A stretch of 54,004 nucleotides of DNA from DATJLY01 sp035604195 (GTDB lineage: Bacteria; Pseudomonadota; Alphaproteobacteria; ATCC43930; CGMCC-115725): assembly GCA_035604195.1 (NCBI GenBank), contig DATNIY010000004.1:1-54004 (forward strand), in the 5' to 3' direction. Of the stretch, positions 24,353 to 32,783 are shown piece after piece. Below the pieces are notes generated by a model. That model saw only the letters and a list, made by a program, of their open reading frames with translations, had not been told where the DNA came from and searched no databases. The position numbers and the translations under genes are program-made. Numbering within the stretch: position 1 is the stretch's first letter; the number at the start of each line of letters is the position of its first letter.

Positions 24353-25644
24353 CTGCCGTAGCCGAAGGCGGTCGGGATCGCCGTGACCAGCCCGGGCACC
24401 AAGGTCACGGCGACGAGCACGACCAAAAGCGCGCCCACCAGCGGCAGCACCTCGCGGAAGATCGCGCCCAAGGGCGCTCCGGTCAGACTGTTCATGACGA
24501 AGAGCAAGAGCCCGTGCGGCGGCAGCGCCAGACCGATCATCATGTTGAGAATGATAACCACGCCGAAGTGCACCGGGTCCAGCCGCAGCGAGACCGCCAG
24601 CGGCACCAGGAGCGGCACCAGCACCAAGAGCATGGTGATCGCATCGAGGACGCAAGCGAGCGCCAGGAAGATCACGTTCACCGCGGCGAAAAAGGTCAAT
24701 GGCGCAGGATGCCAGGCGGCCAGCATCGCCTGCAGCGCCTGCGGCACCTGCTCGGCGGCAATGACGTAATTGAAGACGAAGGCGCCGACGATGATGAGCC
24801 CGACCGTCGCCGTGTTGCGGACGGTCTGCGCCAGCACGGCCAGCAGATCCTTGAGCCCGGCGCTGCGATAGACCAGATGCGCCAGCGCCAGCGCGTAGAA
24901 TGCCGCAATGGCCGCCGCTTCCGTCGGCGTCGCCACGCCGGTGTAGATGATGCCCAAGAGGATGACGGGCAATGCCAGGGCCGGCGCGGCGCGGACGACA
25001 ATGCGCGGATAGGCCCGCCATGGCACGCTCTGACCGCGCGGCAGGCCCTTGCGCCGTGCCAGATAGGCGATGGCGGCCATGAGCGAGACGGCCATCAGCG
25101 CCGCCGGCAAGAGCCCGCCCAGGAATAACGCGCCGACCGAGGTATTGGCGATGAGCGCATAGAAGATCATGGGAATCGACGGCGGCACGATCGGACCGAT
25201 GGTGGCCGACGCCGCCGAGACCGCGGCGGCGAAGCCCGGCGAATAGCGCCCGTCGCGCATCATCATGCGGGCGATCACCAGGCCCGGACCGGCGGCATCG
25301 GCGACGGCGCTGCCGCTCATGCCGGAGAAGATCAAATTGGCGACGACGTTGACATGAGCGAGGCCGCCGCGGGAGCGCCCGACCATGGCCGAGCCGAAAT
25401 CGAAGAGCCGCTCGATGACGCCGCCGGTGTTCATGGTGTTGGCGACGAGAATGAACATCGGCACGGCGATGAGGATATAGCTGTTGTAGAGGCTGTTCAT
25501 GGTCTGATCGACGGCGAGGCCGATGTCCTGCCCGGTGGCGAAGAGATAGGCGAAGCCGGCGGCGAGCATGGCGAGGCCGACGGGCGCGCCGAGCACGGCC
25601 AGGCCGAGAAAGACTCCCATCAGCACGGCGAGACCCGGCGACAT
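24349..25644 (-). CDS. dctM: TRAP transporter large permease subunit (DctM)
   Basis: A 431-residue inner-membrane protein with about 11-13 hydrophobic segments. MNSLYNSYILIAVPMFILVA, NLIFSGMSGSAVADAAGPG, ATIGPIVPPSIPMIFYAL and GVATPTEAAAIAAFYALALA are hallmark DctM motifs. It carries out Na+ or H+-driven uptake of an organic acid delivered by DctP. ATG 25644 follows the dctQ stop by eight bases. The stop overlaps the monooxygenase ATG. The frame continues upstream without a better start. Confidence 0.93.
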   Translation of the reverse strand: MSPGLAVLMGVFLGLAVLGAPVGLAMLAAGFAYLFATGQDIGLAVDQTMNSLYNSYILIAVPMFILVANTMNTGGVIERLFDFGSAMVGRSRGGLAHVNVVANLIFSGMSGSAVADAAGPGLVIARMMMRDGRYSPGFAAAVSAASATIGPIVPPSIPMIFYALIANTSVGALFLGGLLPAALMAVSLMAAIAYLARRKGLPRGQSVPWRAYPRIVVRAAPALALPVILLGIIYTGVATPTEAAAIAAFYALALAHLVYRSAGLKDLLAVLAQTVRNTATVGLIIVGAFVFNYVIAAEQVPQALQAMLAAWHPAPLTFFAAVNVIFLALACVLDAITMLLVLVPLLVPLAVSLRLDPVHFGVVIILNMMIGLALPPHGLLLFVMNSLTGAPLGAIFREVLPLVGALLVVLVAVTLVPGLVTAIPTAFGYGR

Positions 25645-25652
25645 GCGCGCGC

Positions 25653-26132
25653 CTAGAGGTGTTCGCGCCAGCGCCGGCCCGCGAGCCGCGCCAGCTCGAT
25701 GCACGCGCGCACCGCCACCATGAACACGAACAGCCCGAAGCAGGCATAGACATAATCGAGCCGGATCATCAGCACGGCCGTGTGCTCGCGCCAGAGGAAG
25801 GCGATGTAATCGACGACCGTCGGCAGCGCCGCGGCGAAGAGCCCGCCGACGACCAGCGTGCGCAACAGCGCCGCGGCGCGTTGGCCCCGCGGCGGCAGCA
25901 GGCGATAAACCAGGTCGAAGGTGATCTGCTCGCGCTCGCGCAGGATGAAGGCGTTGGCCCAGAAGATGACCCAGATGAACAGGATGACCGAGACCTCGTC
26001 GGCCCAGGGGATCGGCCGGTCGAGCGCGTAGCGCATGAAGATCTTGTAGATGAAGACCGCGAAGACGCAGGCGAAGATGAGCGAGCCCGCAAGCTGCGCC
26101 GCCCGCCCGAGCCAGGCGATCGCCCTCGCCAT
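25653..26132 (-). CDS. dctQ: TRAP transporter small permease subunit (DctQ)
   Basis: A 159-residue membrane protein with four hydrophobic helices. FMRYALDRPIPWADEVSVIL followed by FIWVIFWANAFILRER is the DctQ motif (helix 2 region with the WxDE signature). It forms the membrane complex with DctM. Fourteen bases separate it from dctP and eight from dctM, all on the minus strand. Confidence 0.92.
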   Translation of the reverse strand: MARAIAWLGRAAQLAGSLIFACVFAVFIYKIFMRYALDRPIPWADEVSVILFIWVIFWANAFILREREQITFDLVYRLLPPRGQRAAALLRTLVVGGLFAAALPTVVDYIAFLWREHTAVLMIRLDYVYACFGLFVFMVAVRACIELARLAGRRWREHL

Positions 26133-26146
26133 CGGGGCTCGCAGCG

Positions 26147-27148
26147 CTAGTGCGTGTCTTGGACGCGCTGCATCATCGCGCGGTCCCAGGGCTTGGCCAG
26201 GTCGGCGGTGGCGTAGACCTTGTCGGCATTGGCCCGGAACGGCGCGAGATCGACCGTCGTCACCGTCAGCCCTTTGGTCTTGAGGCCGGCGAGAATCTGA
26301 GTCTCGTCGGCGCGCCGCGCGTCGTCATTGGCGCGTTGCGCGGCCTTGGCGGCGGCTTCGACCTTCTGCTGCTGCTCCGGCGCGAGCTTGTCCCAGACCG
26401 GCTTGGCGATGTCGATGAACACCGGCTGCACCATATGCGCGGTCAACACGACCTGCTCCGAGACCTCGTAGAATTTCGCGGCGTTGAAGATCGACAGCGG
26501 ATTGTCCTGGCCATCGACCGAGCCGGTCTTGAGCGCGAGATAGGTCTCGGCCATCGCCATGGGCACCGGCGTCGTGCCGATCGCTTGGCCCAAAAGCTGC
26601 CACTCCGGGCCCGATGGCACGCGCAGCTTGACGCCGGCGAGATCCTGCGGGCCCTTGACCGTCATCGCCTTGCGCAAGGCCAGCTGGCGCGTGCCGAGAT
26701 AAGCGACGGCGAGGATCTCGATGCCCATCTTGTCCGCGACCTTCTTGCGGTATTCCGCGCCCAAGGGGCCGTCGAAGACTTTTCTGAGATGCTCATAGTC
26801 GCGAAAGAGATAGGCGCGGTTGAAGAAGCCCAGCTCGGGGATCTGGTCGGCGATCTCGAAGGTCGTGCCCGTGCTCATATCGAGATTGCCGCGCTGCATC
26901 GCGGGAATCTCCGTGCCTTGGCGGAACAGCATATTGCCGGGATAGACCTCGACCTTGAATTGGCCGGGCGCCGATTGCTCCAGCGTCTCCTTGAACACGG
27001 TCATGGATTTCGCGAGGAAATCCGCCGGCGGCGCCGAGCTCGAGAAGCGCAGCGTGATCTGCGCCTCGGCCGCCGGAGCGAGCCACAGCGCCGCCGCCAG
27101 CGCGATCATGATTCCCGCGAAGTTTCTCCCCCGTCTCACTGCCGCCAT
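26147..27148 (-). CDS. dctP: TRAP transporter solute-binding protein (DctP)
   Basis: A 333-residue exported protein. ATG 27148 is chosen because GGAGGGGACC lies directly upstream; an ATG-less extension to 27178 is rejected. The signal peptide spans about residues 1-29 (ends PAAEA). The mature part shows the DctP pattern: PGQFKVEVYPGNMLFRQGTE, RKKVADKMGIEILAVAYLGTRQ and GVKLRVPSGPEWQLLGQAIG (the Arg that salt-bridges a ligand carboxylate), then TYLALKTGSVDGQDNPLS. It captures an organic acid for DctQM. First gene of a dctP-dctQ-dctM-monooxygenase operon. Confidence 0.93.
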   Translation of the reverse strand: MAAVRRGRNFAGIMIALAAALWLAPAAEAQITLRFSSSAPPADFLAKSMTVFKETLEQSAPGQFKVEVYPGNMLFRQGTEIPAMQRGNLDMSTGTTFEIADQIPELGFFNRAYLFRDYEHLRKVFDGPLGAEYRKKVADKMGIEILAVAYLGTRQLALRKAMTVKGPQDLAGVKLRVPSGPEWQLLGQAIGTTPVPMAMAETYLALKTGSVDGQDNPLSIFNAAKFYEVSEQVVLTAHMVQPVFIDIAKPVWDKLAPEQQQKVEAAAKAAQRANDDARRADETQILAGLKTKGLTVTTVDLAPFRANADKVYATADLAKPWDRAMMQRVQDTH

Positions 27149-27244
27149 GGTCCCCTCCGGCAAGACTGCGTCGAGCATCCGTTGTCCGATAGCCTAGCGC
27201 GCTGCGCCTCATAAAGAACCGAATTTGTGCGGTCGCGGCCCCGG

Positions 27245-28243
27245 TCATTTGCCGGCGGCGCGGAGCCGGCGAAGAATGGACGCCGGCAGTCTTTGTTTCA
27301 ATGCGAAGAATCCGTTCCACGGATCGCGCCGCAGCCGCTCTTGCCAATCGGGCAAGGTCTTGACGGTGAAGCGATCGGAGTGCCAGCCCTGCTCCACCTC
27401 GGCCCAGGCAAGGGGCATCGCGACCGGCGCCGTGGGCTTGGCCCGCGCCGAATAGGGCGCGATCGCCGTCGCGCCGCGCTGGTTGCGCAGATAGTCGATG
27501 AAGATCTTGCCGCGCCGCGCCGCTTTCGACAGCGTCGCGGTGAACTCGGCCGGAGCGCGGCGAGCGAGATCCTGGGCGACCCCGCGCGCAAAAAGCTTGA
27601 TTTCGTCCCAGCCGTAGCGGGGCGCGATCGGCAGTACGACATGGAGCCCCTTGCCGCCGGTGGCCTTGATGAAGCTATCGAGCCCCATCTCCGCCAAGAG
27701 CGTGCGCAGCGTCAGCGCCGCCGCGCCGACGCGCTCCCAGGCCAGCCCCTCATCGGGATCGAGATCGAAGATCACGCGATCCGGCCGCTCGAGGCTCCGC
27801 CGGGTCGCGCTCCAGAGATGGATCTCCAGCACATCCATCTGCACCAGCGCGATGAGGCCCGGCAGATCATTGGCGATGAGATAGGTGCCGCGCCCTTCCT
27901 TCTCCGCGATCGCCACGCGCTGGAGCGGGCCGAAGGCGCCTTCGCTTGGATGCTTCTGGTAGAAGCATGTCTTGGCCGGCCCCGACGGGCAGCGCACCAT
28001 GGTCAAGGGACGGTCGCGCAAATGCGGCAGCATTGCCGCGGCGACGGCGACGTAATACTGCGCCAAGTCGCGCTTGGTGACGCCCTCATCGGGATAGAGC
28101 ACTTTGTCCGGGTGACTGAGGCGAACGCCCGCGATCTCCACTGCCACATTGGGATCCGCGCGCGCCGGGCCGCGCGGGTCGGGCTTACGCGCGGATTTGC
28201 GCTTGCGGGATTTCTCGAGCGGCATCGGCGAGCGAGCCTTCAT
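27245..28243 (-). CDS. Stand-alone LigD-type polymerase (primase-like) domain protein
   Basis: A 332-residue protein matching the polymerase domain of DNA ligase D of bacterial non-homologous end joining. The metal-site Asp pair is in VIFDLDPDEG (Asp160 and Asp162), the TGGKGLHVVLP segment carries the active-site His, and the C-terminal DYLRNQRGATAIAPYSAR is diagnostic. The N-terminal ~30 residues are basic and Pro-rich. No ligase or phosphoesterase domain is fused, and no ku gene lies in this window. Single-domain members fill in or extend ends during repair. It is divergent from the DUF1932 gene. ATG 28243 is used; ATG 28225 is possible. Confidence 0.88.
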   Translation of the reverse strand: MKARSPMPLEKSRKRKSARKPDPRGPARADPNVAVEIAGVRLSHPDKVLYPDEGVTKRDLAQYYVAVAAAMLPHLRDRPLTMVRCPSGPAKTCFYQKHPSEGAFGPLQRVAIAEKEGRGTYLIANDLPGLIALVQMDVLEIHLWSATRRSLERPDRVIFDLDPDEGLAWERVGAAALTLRTLLAEMGLDSFIKATGGKGLHVVLPIAPRYGWDEIKLFARGVAQDLARRAPAEFTATLSKAARRGKIFIDYLRNQRGATAIAPYSARAKPTAPVAMPLAWAEVEQGWHSDRFTVKTLPDWQERLRRDPWNGFFALKQRLPASILRRLRAAGK

Positions 28244-28277
28244 GCGGCGGGCCCGGGTAACCCCAAGCCCCGCCCCT

Positions 28278-28286
28278 TGGTATAAT
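28278..28286 (+). promoter_or_regulatory. Extended -10 promoter for the DUF1932 dehydrogenase gene
   Basis: TGG followed directly by a perfect TATAAT (28281-28286) forms a TGN-extended -10 element. No -35 is recognisable. A start near 28293 would leave a ~29-base leader containing AGGAG (28310-28314 region) before ATG 28322. Confidence 0.55.
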
Positions 28287-28321
28287 CCCTCTCTGGCGTG
28301 GCAATGTCAGGAGCACGCAGC

Positions 28322-29266
28322 ATGAGCAGCCCATCCACGACGCGGCCGATCGATCCGCGCCGCATCGCCATCATCGGCTTCGGCGAGGTCGGGCCGATCT
28401 TTGCGCGCGGCCTGATCGCCTCGGGCCGCCACGATGTCGCGACCTACGACATTCTGCTCGACGACCGCGCCCCCGGCGAGGCGATGCGCGAGAAGGCGCG
28501 CGCCGCTCAAGTCGCGGCGGCGCCCTCGGCCGCGGCCGCGGCAGAAGGAGCCGCAATCATCATCTCCGCCGTGACGGCCGCCTCGGCGCGCGACGTCGCA
28601 ATCGAGGCCGGAAGCTATCTGCGGCCCGGACAGACCTTCCTCGACATCAACTCGGTGGCGCCGGAGACCAAGCAGGCGAACGCGCTTGCCGTCGAGCGCG
28701 CGGGCGCGTATTACGTCGAGGCGGCGGTCATGGCCCCGGTTCCGCCCTATGGAATCAAAGTGCCGATCCTGCTGGGCGGCAAGACCGCGCCGGAACTCGC
28801 CGCCATCCTGACGCCGGCCGGGATGAATCTCGAGATCGGTCCCGCCGAAATCGGCCGGGCCTCGGCCATCAAGATGTGCCGGAGCATCATGATCAAGGGT
28901 GTCGAGGCGCTCGCCGTCGAGTGCTTGCTGACGGCGCGGCATTACGGCGTCGAGGACCGCATCATCGCCTCGCTCGATCAGACCTTTCCCCTCGATTGGG
29001 AGAAGCTCGCGGGCTACCTCATCGGCCGCACCGTCCACCATGGCCGCCGCCGCGCCGCGGAGATGCGCGAGGTCGCGGCGACCGTCACCGGCGCGGGCTT
29101 GGCGCCGCTGCAATCCGCGGCGACGGCCGAGCGCCAGGATTGGGTTGCGGACCAAGCCGCGGCAGCGCCGGAGCTCCGATCGGTCAAGGATGCGGAGTGG
29201 CGCCAGACGCTCGACCGGCTGCTCGACCGGCTGCGCGCCGCGCGCTCATCGCAGGCGGCGGAGTAA
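28322..29266 (+). CDS. NAD(P)-dependent hydroxyacid dehydrogenase-like protein (6PGDH-like N-terminus, DUF1932 C-terminus)
   Basis: A 314-residue protein; ATG 28322 is placed by AGGAG eight bases upstream (ATG 28304 and GTG 28298 are alternatives). The N-terminal Rossmann motif is IAIIGFGEVGPIFARGL (about 15-31). AIIISAVTAASARDVAIEAG and FLDINSVAPETKQ follow the beta-hydroxyacid dehydrogenase pattern. The C-terminal part (KMCRSIMIKGVEALAVECL) belongs to the DUF1932 phosphogluconate-dehydrogenase-like domain. Likely oxidises a hydroxyacid or related catabolic intermediate. It converges with the second LivF gene, with six bases between the stops. Confidence 0.8.
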   Translation: MSSPSTTRPIDPRRIAIIGFGEVGPIFARGLIASGRHDVATYDILLDDRAPGEAMREKARAAQVAAAPSAAAAAEGAAIIISAVTAASARDVAIEAGSYLRPGQTFLDINSVAPETKQANALAVERAGAYYVEAAVMAPVPPYGIKVPILLGGKTAPELAAILTPAGMNLEIGPAEIGRASAIKMCRSIMIKGVEALAVECLLTARHYGVEDRIIASLDQTFPLDWEKLAGYLIGRTVHHGRRRAAEMREVAATVTGAGLAPLQSAATAERQDWVADQAAAAPELRSVKDAEWRQTLDRLLDRLRAARSSQAAE

Positions 29267-29272
29267 GCTCCG

Positions 29273-30061
29273 TCACGCGGCGAAAATCTCCTTGAGGCGC
29301 GCGACAAGCTGGGCGTGGCGCGGCGCGTCGGCGACGCCGACGGCGTGGCCGACGCCGAGATAGCGCTCTGCGACCTCGGCCATTCCGAGCAGCTGCTTGC
29401 CCGTTCCCGATAGCGCGACGCGCCCCATCTCGATGACATAGGCGCGGTCGGCGATGGCGAGGCTCAGCTTGGCGTTCTGCTCCGACAGCACGATCGACAG
29501 CCCTTGCGCGCCCAAGCCGGCGATGAGCCGGAAGATCTCGGAGACCAGCACCGGGGCCAATCCCAGCGACGGCTCGTCGAGCACCAGAAGCCGCGGCTTC
29601 GCCATCAGCCCGCGGGCGATGACCAGCATCTGCTGCTGGCCGCCGGATAGATTCGCGACCGGCTCGTCGAGGCGCTCGAGCAAAACCGGGAAGCGGTCGC
29701 AGACTTCCGCGATCCGCTCCCGGACTTGTGCGTCGGTGAGCCGGCGCAGATAGGCGTAGGCGCCGAGCCGCAGATTCTCCTCGACGGTCATGCCGGCGAA
29801 GACCTGGCGGCCTTCGGGCACCTGCGCGATGCCCAGCAGCACGCGGGCGCGCGGGCTGAGGCGGTCGATCCGCCGTCCCTCGAACAGGATTTCGCCGGCG
29901 CGCGGCGCCAACAGGCCGGAGATGGTCTTGACCAGCGTCGATTTGCCCGCGCCATTGGCGCCGACCAGCGCCACGATCTCGCCGGTTCCGACCGTGACGT
30001 CGATGCCGTGGATGACGTCGATGCCGCCATAGCCGGTGTACAGCCCCTTGACCTCCAGCAT
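29273..30061 (-). CDS. livF: Second LIV-type ABC transporter ATP-binding protein (LivF type)
   Basis: A 262-residue ABC ATPase. Walker A ALVGANGAGKSTLVK, signature LSGGQQQMLVIARGL, Walker B LLVLDEPSLGLAP and H-loop SIVLSEQNAKLSL are all intact; LGIAQVPEGRQVFAGMTVEE is the LivF-specific segment. The C-terminus is about 20 residues longer than the first LivF (through LKEIFAA). Its ATG overlaps the livG stop by one base (TGATG). Last gene of the second LIV operon. Confidence 0.92.
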   Translation of the reverse strand: MLEVKGLYTGYGGIDVIHGIDVTVGTGEIVALVGANGAGKSTLVKTISGLLAPRAGEILFEGRRIDRLSPRARVLLGIAQVPEGRQVFAGMTVEENLRLGAYAYLRRLTDAQVRERIAEVCDRFPVLLERLDEPVANLSGGQQQMLVIARGLMAKPRLLVLDEPSLGLAPVLVSEIFRLIAGLGAQGLSIVLSEQNAKLSLAIADRAYVIEMGRVALSGTGKQLLGMAEVAERYLGVGHAVGVADAPRHAQLVARLKEIFAA

Positions 30062-30837
30062 CAGGACGTTTCCTCTTCCTGGCCGACATAGGCGGCGATG
30101 ACCCGCGCGTCCTGCTGGATCTCGCGCGGCGTGCCGTGGGCGACGACGCTGCCGGCGTCGAGCACGATCACCTCGTCGGCGACGCCCATGACCAGGGACA
30201 TGTTGTGCTCGACCACCATCACGGTGATGCCGCTGTCGCGCACCGCGCGCAGCAGCTCGGCGAGGCCGGCGGTCTCGGCGTCGTTCAATCCCGCGGCCGG
30301 CTCGTCGAGGAGGAGAAGGCGCGGCGCGGCCATCAGCGCGCGCACCACCTCCAAAAGCTTCTGCCCGCCCATCGGCAAATCGGTGGCAGCCACGTTGCGG
30401 AAAGGCGCGAGCCCGACGAGATCCAGGAGCGCATCCGCCTTCGCGGTCAAGCCGCGTTCCTCGCGCCGCGCCGGGCCGAGCCAGAACATCTGCTGCCAGG
30501 CCGGCGCGCGCAAATGCAGGTGCGCGCCGGCGAGCGCGTTCTCGAGCGTGGTCATGCCGGGGTAGATCCGCGCCGTCTGGAAGGTGCGGATGAGGCCGGC
30601 GGCGGCGATCCGCCCCGGCGACTTGCCGAGCAGCGACGTTCCATAGAAGCGGACGTCGCCGGAATCGATGACATAAAGGTTGGTGACGAGGTTGAAGACC
30701 GTGGTCTTGCCGGCGCCGTTCGGCCCGATCACCGCGGTGAGGCTGCCGTCCGGCACGGTGAAGCTGACATTGTTGACGGCGCGCAGCCCGCCGAAGCTCT
30801 TCACGAGGTCGCGCAGCTCGAGCGCCGCGACGCTCAT
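30061..30837 (-). CDS. livG: Second LIV-type ABC transporter ATP-binding protein (LivG type)
   Basis: A 258-residue ABC ATPase. Walker A is VIGPNGAGKTTVFN, the signature LPMGGQKLLEVVRAL (LivG-style) and Walker B LLLLDEPAAGLND; the H-loop is VMVVEHNMSLVMG. The GLIRTFQTARIYPGMTTLEN segment is characteristic of LivG. The ATG at 30837 overlaps the fused-permease stop by four bases (ATGA). Provides ATP hydrolysis with the neighbouring LivF. Confidence 0.92.
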   Translation of the reverse strand: MSVAALELRDLVKSFGGLRAVNNVSFTVPDGSLTAVIGPNGAGKTTVFNLVTNLYVIDSGDVRFYGTSLLGKSPGRIAAAGLIRTFQTARIYPGMTTLENALAGAHLHLRAPAWQQMFWLGPARREERGLTAKADALLDLVGLAPFRNVAATDLPMGGQKLLEVVRALMAAPRLLLLDEPAAGLNDAETAGLAELLRAVRDSGITVMVVEHNMSLVMGVADEVIVLDAGSVVAHGTPREIQQDARVIAAYVGQEEETS

Positions 30838-32744
30838 CGCGGCCCGGTCTCCGCCACCGGCTCGGCGCGCGGCTGGCTCTTCAAGCGGCCGAGCAAGCGC
30901 CGGATCCCGCCGGCGGCCATACCAAACATCCCCTCCGGCAGCCACAGGAAGCACAGCACCAGGATCAAGCCCTCGGCGAAGGTCTTGTAGATGGCGAAGG
31001 GCTGGAAGACCGTCGGCAACAGAGTCAGCAACGCCACGCCCAAGAGCGGCCCGATCAACGTGCCCTCGCCGCCCGCCACCAGCATGGCGATCATTTCGAA
31101 GGAGCGGTTGGTGCCGACCATCTCCGGCGACAGGAAATGAAAGTAGAAGGCATAAAGGCTGCCGGAAAGCGAGCCGAGGGCAGCGCTGAGCACGATCGCG
31201 GCGAGCTTGTACCGCGGCACGTTGACGCCCAGTGCCGCCGCCGCAGTCTGGTCGGTCCGCACCGCCTTGAGCGCGCGTCCGAAGCCCATCCGCATGCCGC
31301 CATGCAGGACGAAGACCAATACGATGATCACGCCGGCGACGAGATAGTACATCTGCAGCGGCGTCGCGAAGACGTAGGAGCCGACCGAGAAGGACGGAAT
31401 TCCCGCGAGGCCCGACGGCCCGCCGGTCAGGTCCGAGAGCCCGATGGTCAAGGAATCGACCAAGAGCCCGAAGGCCAAGGTCGCCAGCGCCAGATAGTGG
31501 CCCCTGAGCCGGAGCGTGACCAAGGAAAGCCCGATGGCCGAGACGATCGACACCGCGACGCCCGCGATGATGCCGATGATCGGCGAGATGTCGTATTCCG
31601 TCGCCAAAATCGCCGCGGTGTAGCCGCCGATCGCCATGAATCCGGCCTGGCCGAGACTGACCTGCCCGGTGAATCCCATGAGCACGTCGAGGCCGAGCAC
31701 GCTGATGAAGAGGATGCCGGTGATGACCAGCGAGTTGACCGTGCCGCGGTCCGAAAACCACAGCGGCAGCAGCAGAACGAAAGCGATGGCGAGGACGCCG
31801 AAGACGATCCCGCCGCGCCCTTCGATGCGCACGATGGCGCGATGGATGCGCTGCTCGTCGCGCACGTCCTGGCGCCGCGCCGGGCCGTGCGCGAACAGTC
31901 CGTTGGGCCGCCATAGCAAGGTCGCGAGCAACAGGATCAGGGCGAGCGCATTGGCGAAGAGCGACGAGACATAGCCCGCGGCAAGCTGCTCGGCGACGCC
32001 GATCACCAACCCCCCAGCCACGGCGCCGACGAAGGAGCCCAGCCCGCCGATCGCGACCGCAATGAAGCCGAAATTGGTGAAGAAGCCGCCGGTATCGAAT
32101 TCGAGCGAGGTGATCGGCGCCACGACGATGCCGCTGATGCCGCCGATGAGCGCCGACATGATGAAGCTCAACAGCGTCATGCGCGGCACGTCGATGCCCA
32201 TCAGGCGCCCGGCCATGCGGTTCTCGGCGCAAGCCCTGAGCGCCATGCCCAGATTCGTGCGCTGCAGCAGATACCACAACGCGACGATGATCGTGAGGGT
32301 CGCCCCGGCGACCCAGAAGCCCTGCGTCGGGACGCGGATGCCCAGCAGCAGCACCGGCTGCTCGCCGGAAAACGGCGGCAGCGCATAAGGCTGGCTGCCC
32401 CAGATCACCAGCAGCAATCCCTGGATGAGCGTGAGCAGCCCGGCGGTCAGCACCAGCATGCTGCTGACCGGCAGCCGCGACAGGCCCGAGACGAAGGTGA
32501 GTTGGCCAAGAACGAGGCCCCAGATGCCGGTGCCAAGCGCCGCCCCCACCACGGCGAGCGGCAGCGGCCAGGCGAGCTCGACCTGCAGCGTATACATGAT
32601 GAGCGCGCCGACGACGCAGAACGCGCCCTGCGACAGGTTGATGACGCCGGTGACGCGGAAGACCAGCGAGAAGCCCAATGCTACGACGGCGAAAACGCTG
32701 CCCTGCAGCAGGCCGCCGATGACGATTTGAATAGCCTCGTCCAC
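30834..32744 (-). CDS. Fused LIV-type permease (LivH-LivM in one chain)
   Basis: A 636-residue inner-membrane protein joining both permeases of a LIV transporter. Residues 1 to about 284 are LivH-like, with GFSLVFRVTGVINLSQGAF and ending in WRPNGLFAHG. A hydrophilic linker (about 285-310, rich in Arg and Asp) follows. Residues from about 312 onwards are LivM-like, with MGFTGQVSLGQAGFMAIGGY, RLRGHYLALATLAFG and a final FLWLPEGMFGM. In most operons, including the other one in this window, the two are separate genes. The linker presumably stays cytosolic. It is 39 bases downstream of the first binding-protein gene. Confidence 0.9.
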   Translation of the reverse strand: MDEAIQIVIGGLLQGSVFAVVALGFSLVFRVTGVINLSQGAFCVVGALIMYTLQVELAWPLPLAVVGAALGTGIWGLVLGQLTFVSGLSRLPVSSMLVLTAGLLTLIQGLLLVIWGSQPYALPPFSGEQPVLLLGIRVPTQGFWVAGATLTIIVALWYLLQRTNLGMALRACAENRMAGRLMGIDVPRMTLLSFIMSALIGGISGIVVAPITSLEFDTGGFFTNFGFIAVAIGGLGSFVGAVAGGLVIGVAEQLAAGYVSSLFANALALILLLATLLWRPNGLFAHGPARRQDVRDEQRIHRAIVRIEGRGGIVFGVLAIAFVLLLPLWFSDRGTVNSLVITGILFISVLGLDVLMGFTGQVSLGQAGFMAIGGYTAAILATEYDISPIIGIIAGVAVSIVSAIGLSLVTLRLRGHYLALATLAFGLLVDSLTIGLSDLTGGPSGLAGIPSFSVGSYVFATPLQMYYLVAGVIIVLVFVLHGGMRMGFGRALKAVRTDQTAAAALGVNVPRYKLAAIVLSAALGSLSGSLYAFYFHFLSPEMVGTNRSFEMIAMLVAGGEGTLIGPLLGVALLTLLPTVFQPFAIYKTFAEGLILVLCFLWLPEGMFGMAAGGIRRLLGRLKSQPRAEPVAETGPR

Positions 32745-32783
32745 GCTGCCCGCCTACACGCCTGCCTGCCCTGTGGTTCGCGG

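Noticed and set aside
22676..25753. A 1025-codon minus-strand frame suggesting a giant monooxygenase fusion
   Set aside because: The upstream ~465 codons are the out-of-frame shadow of dctM, whose membrane motifs are in the other frame; the monooxygenase starts at 24352.
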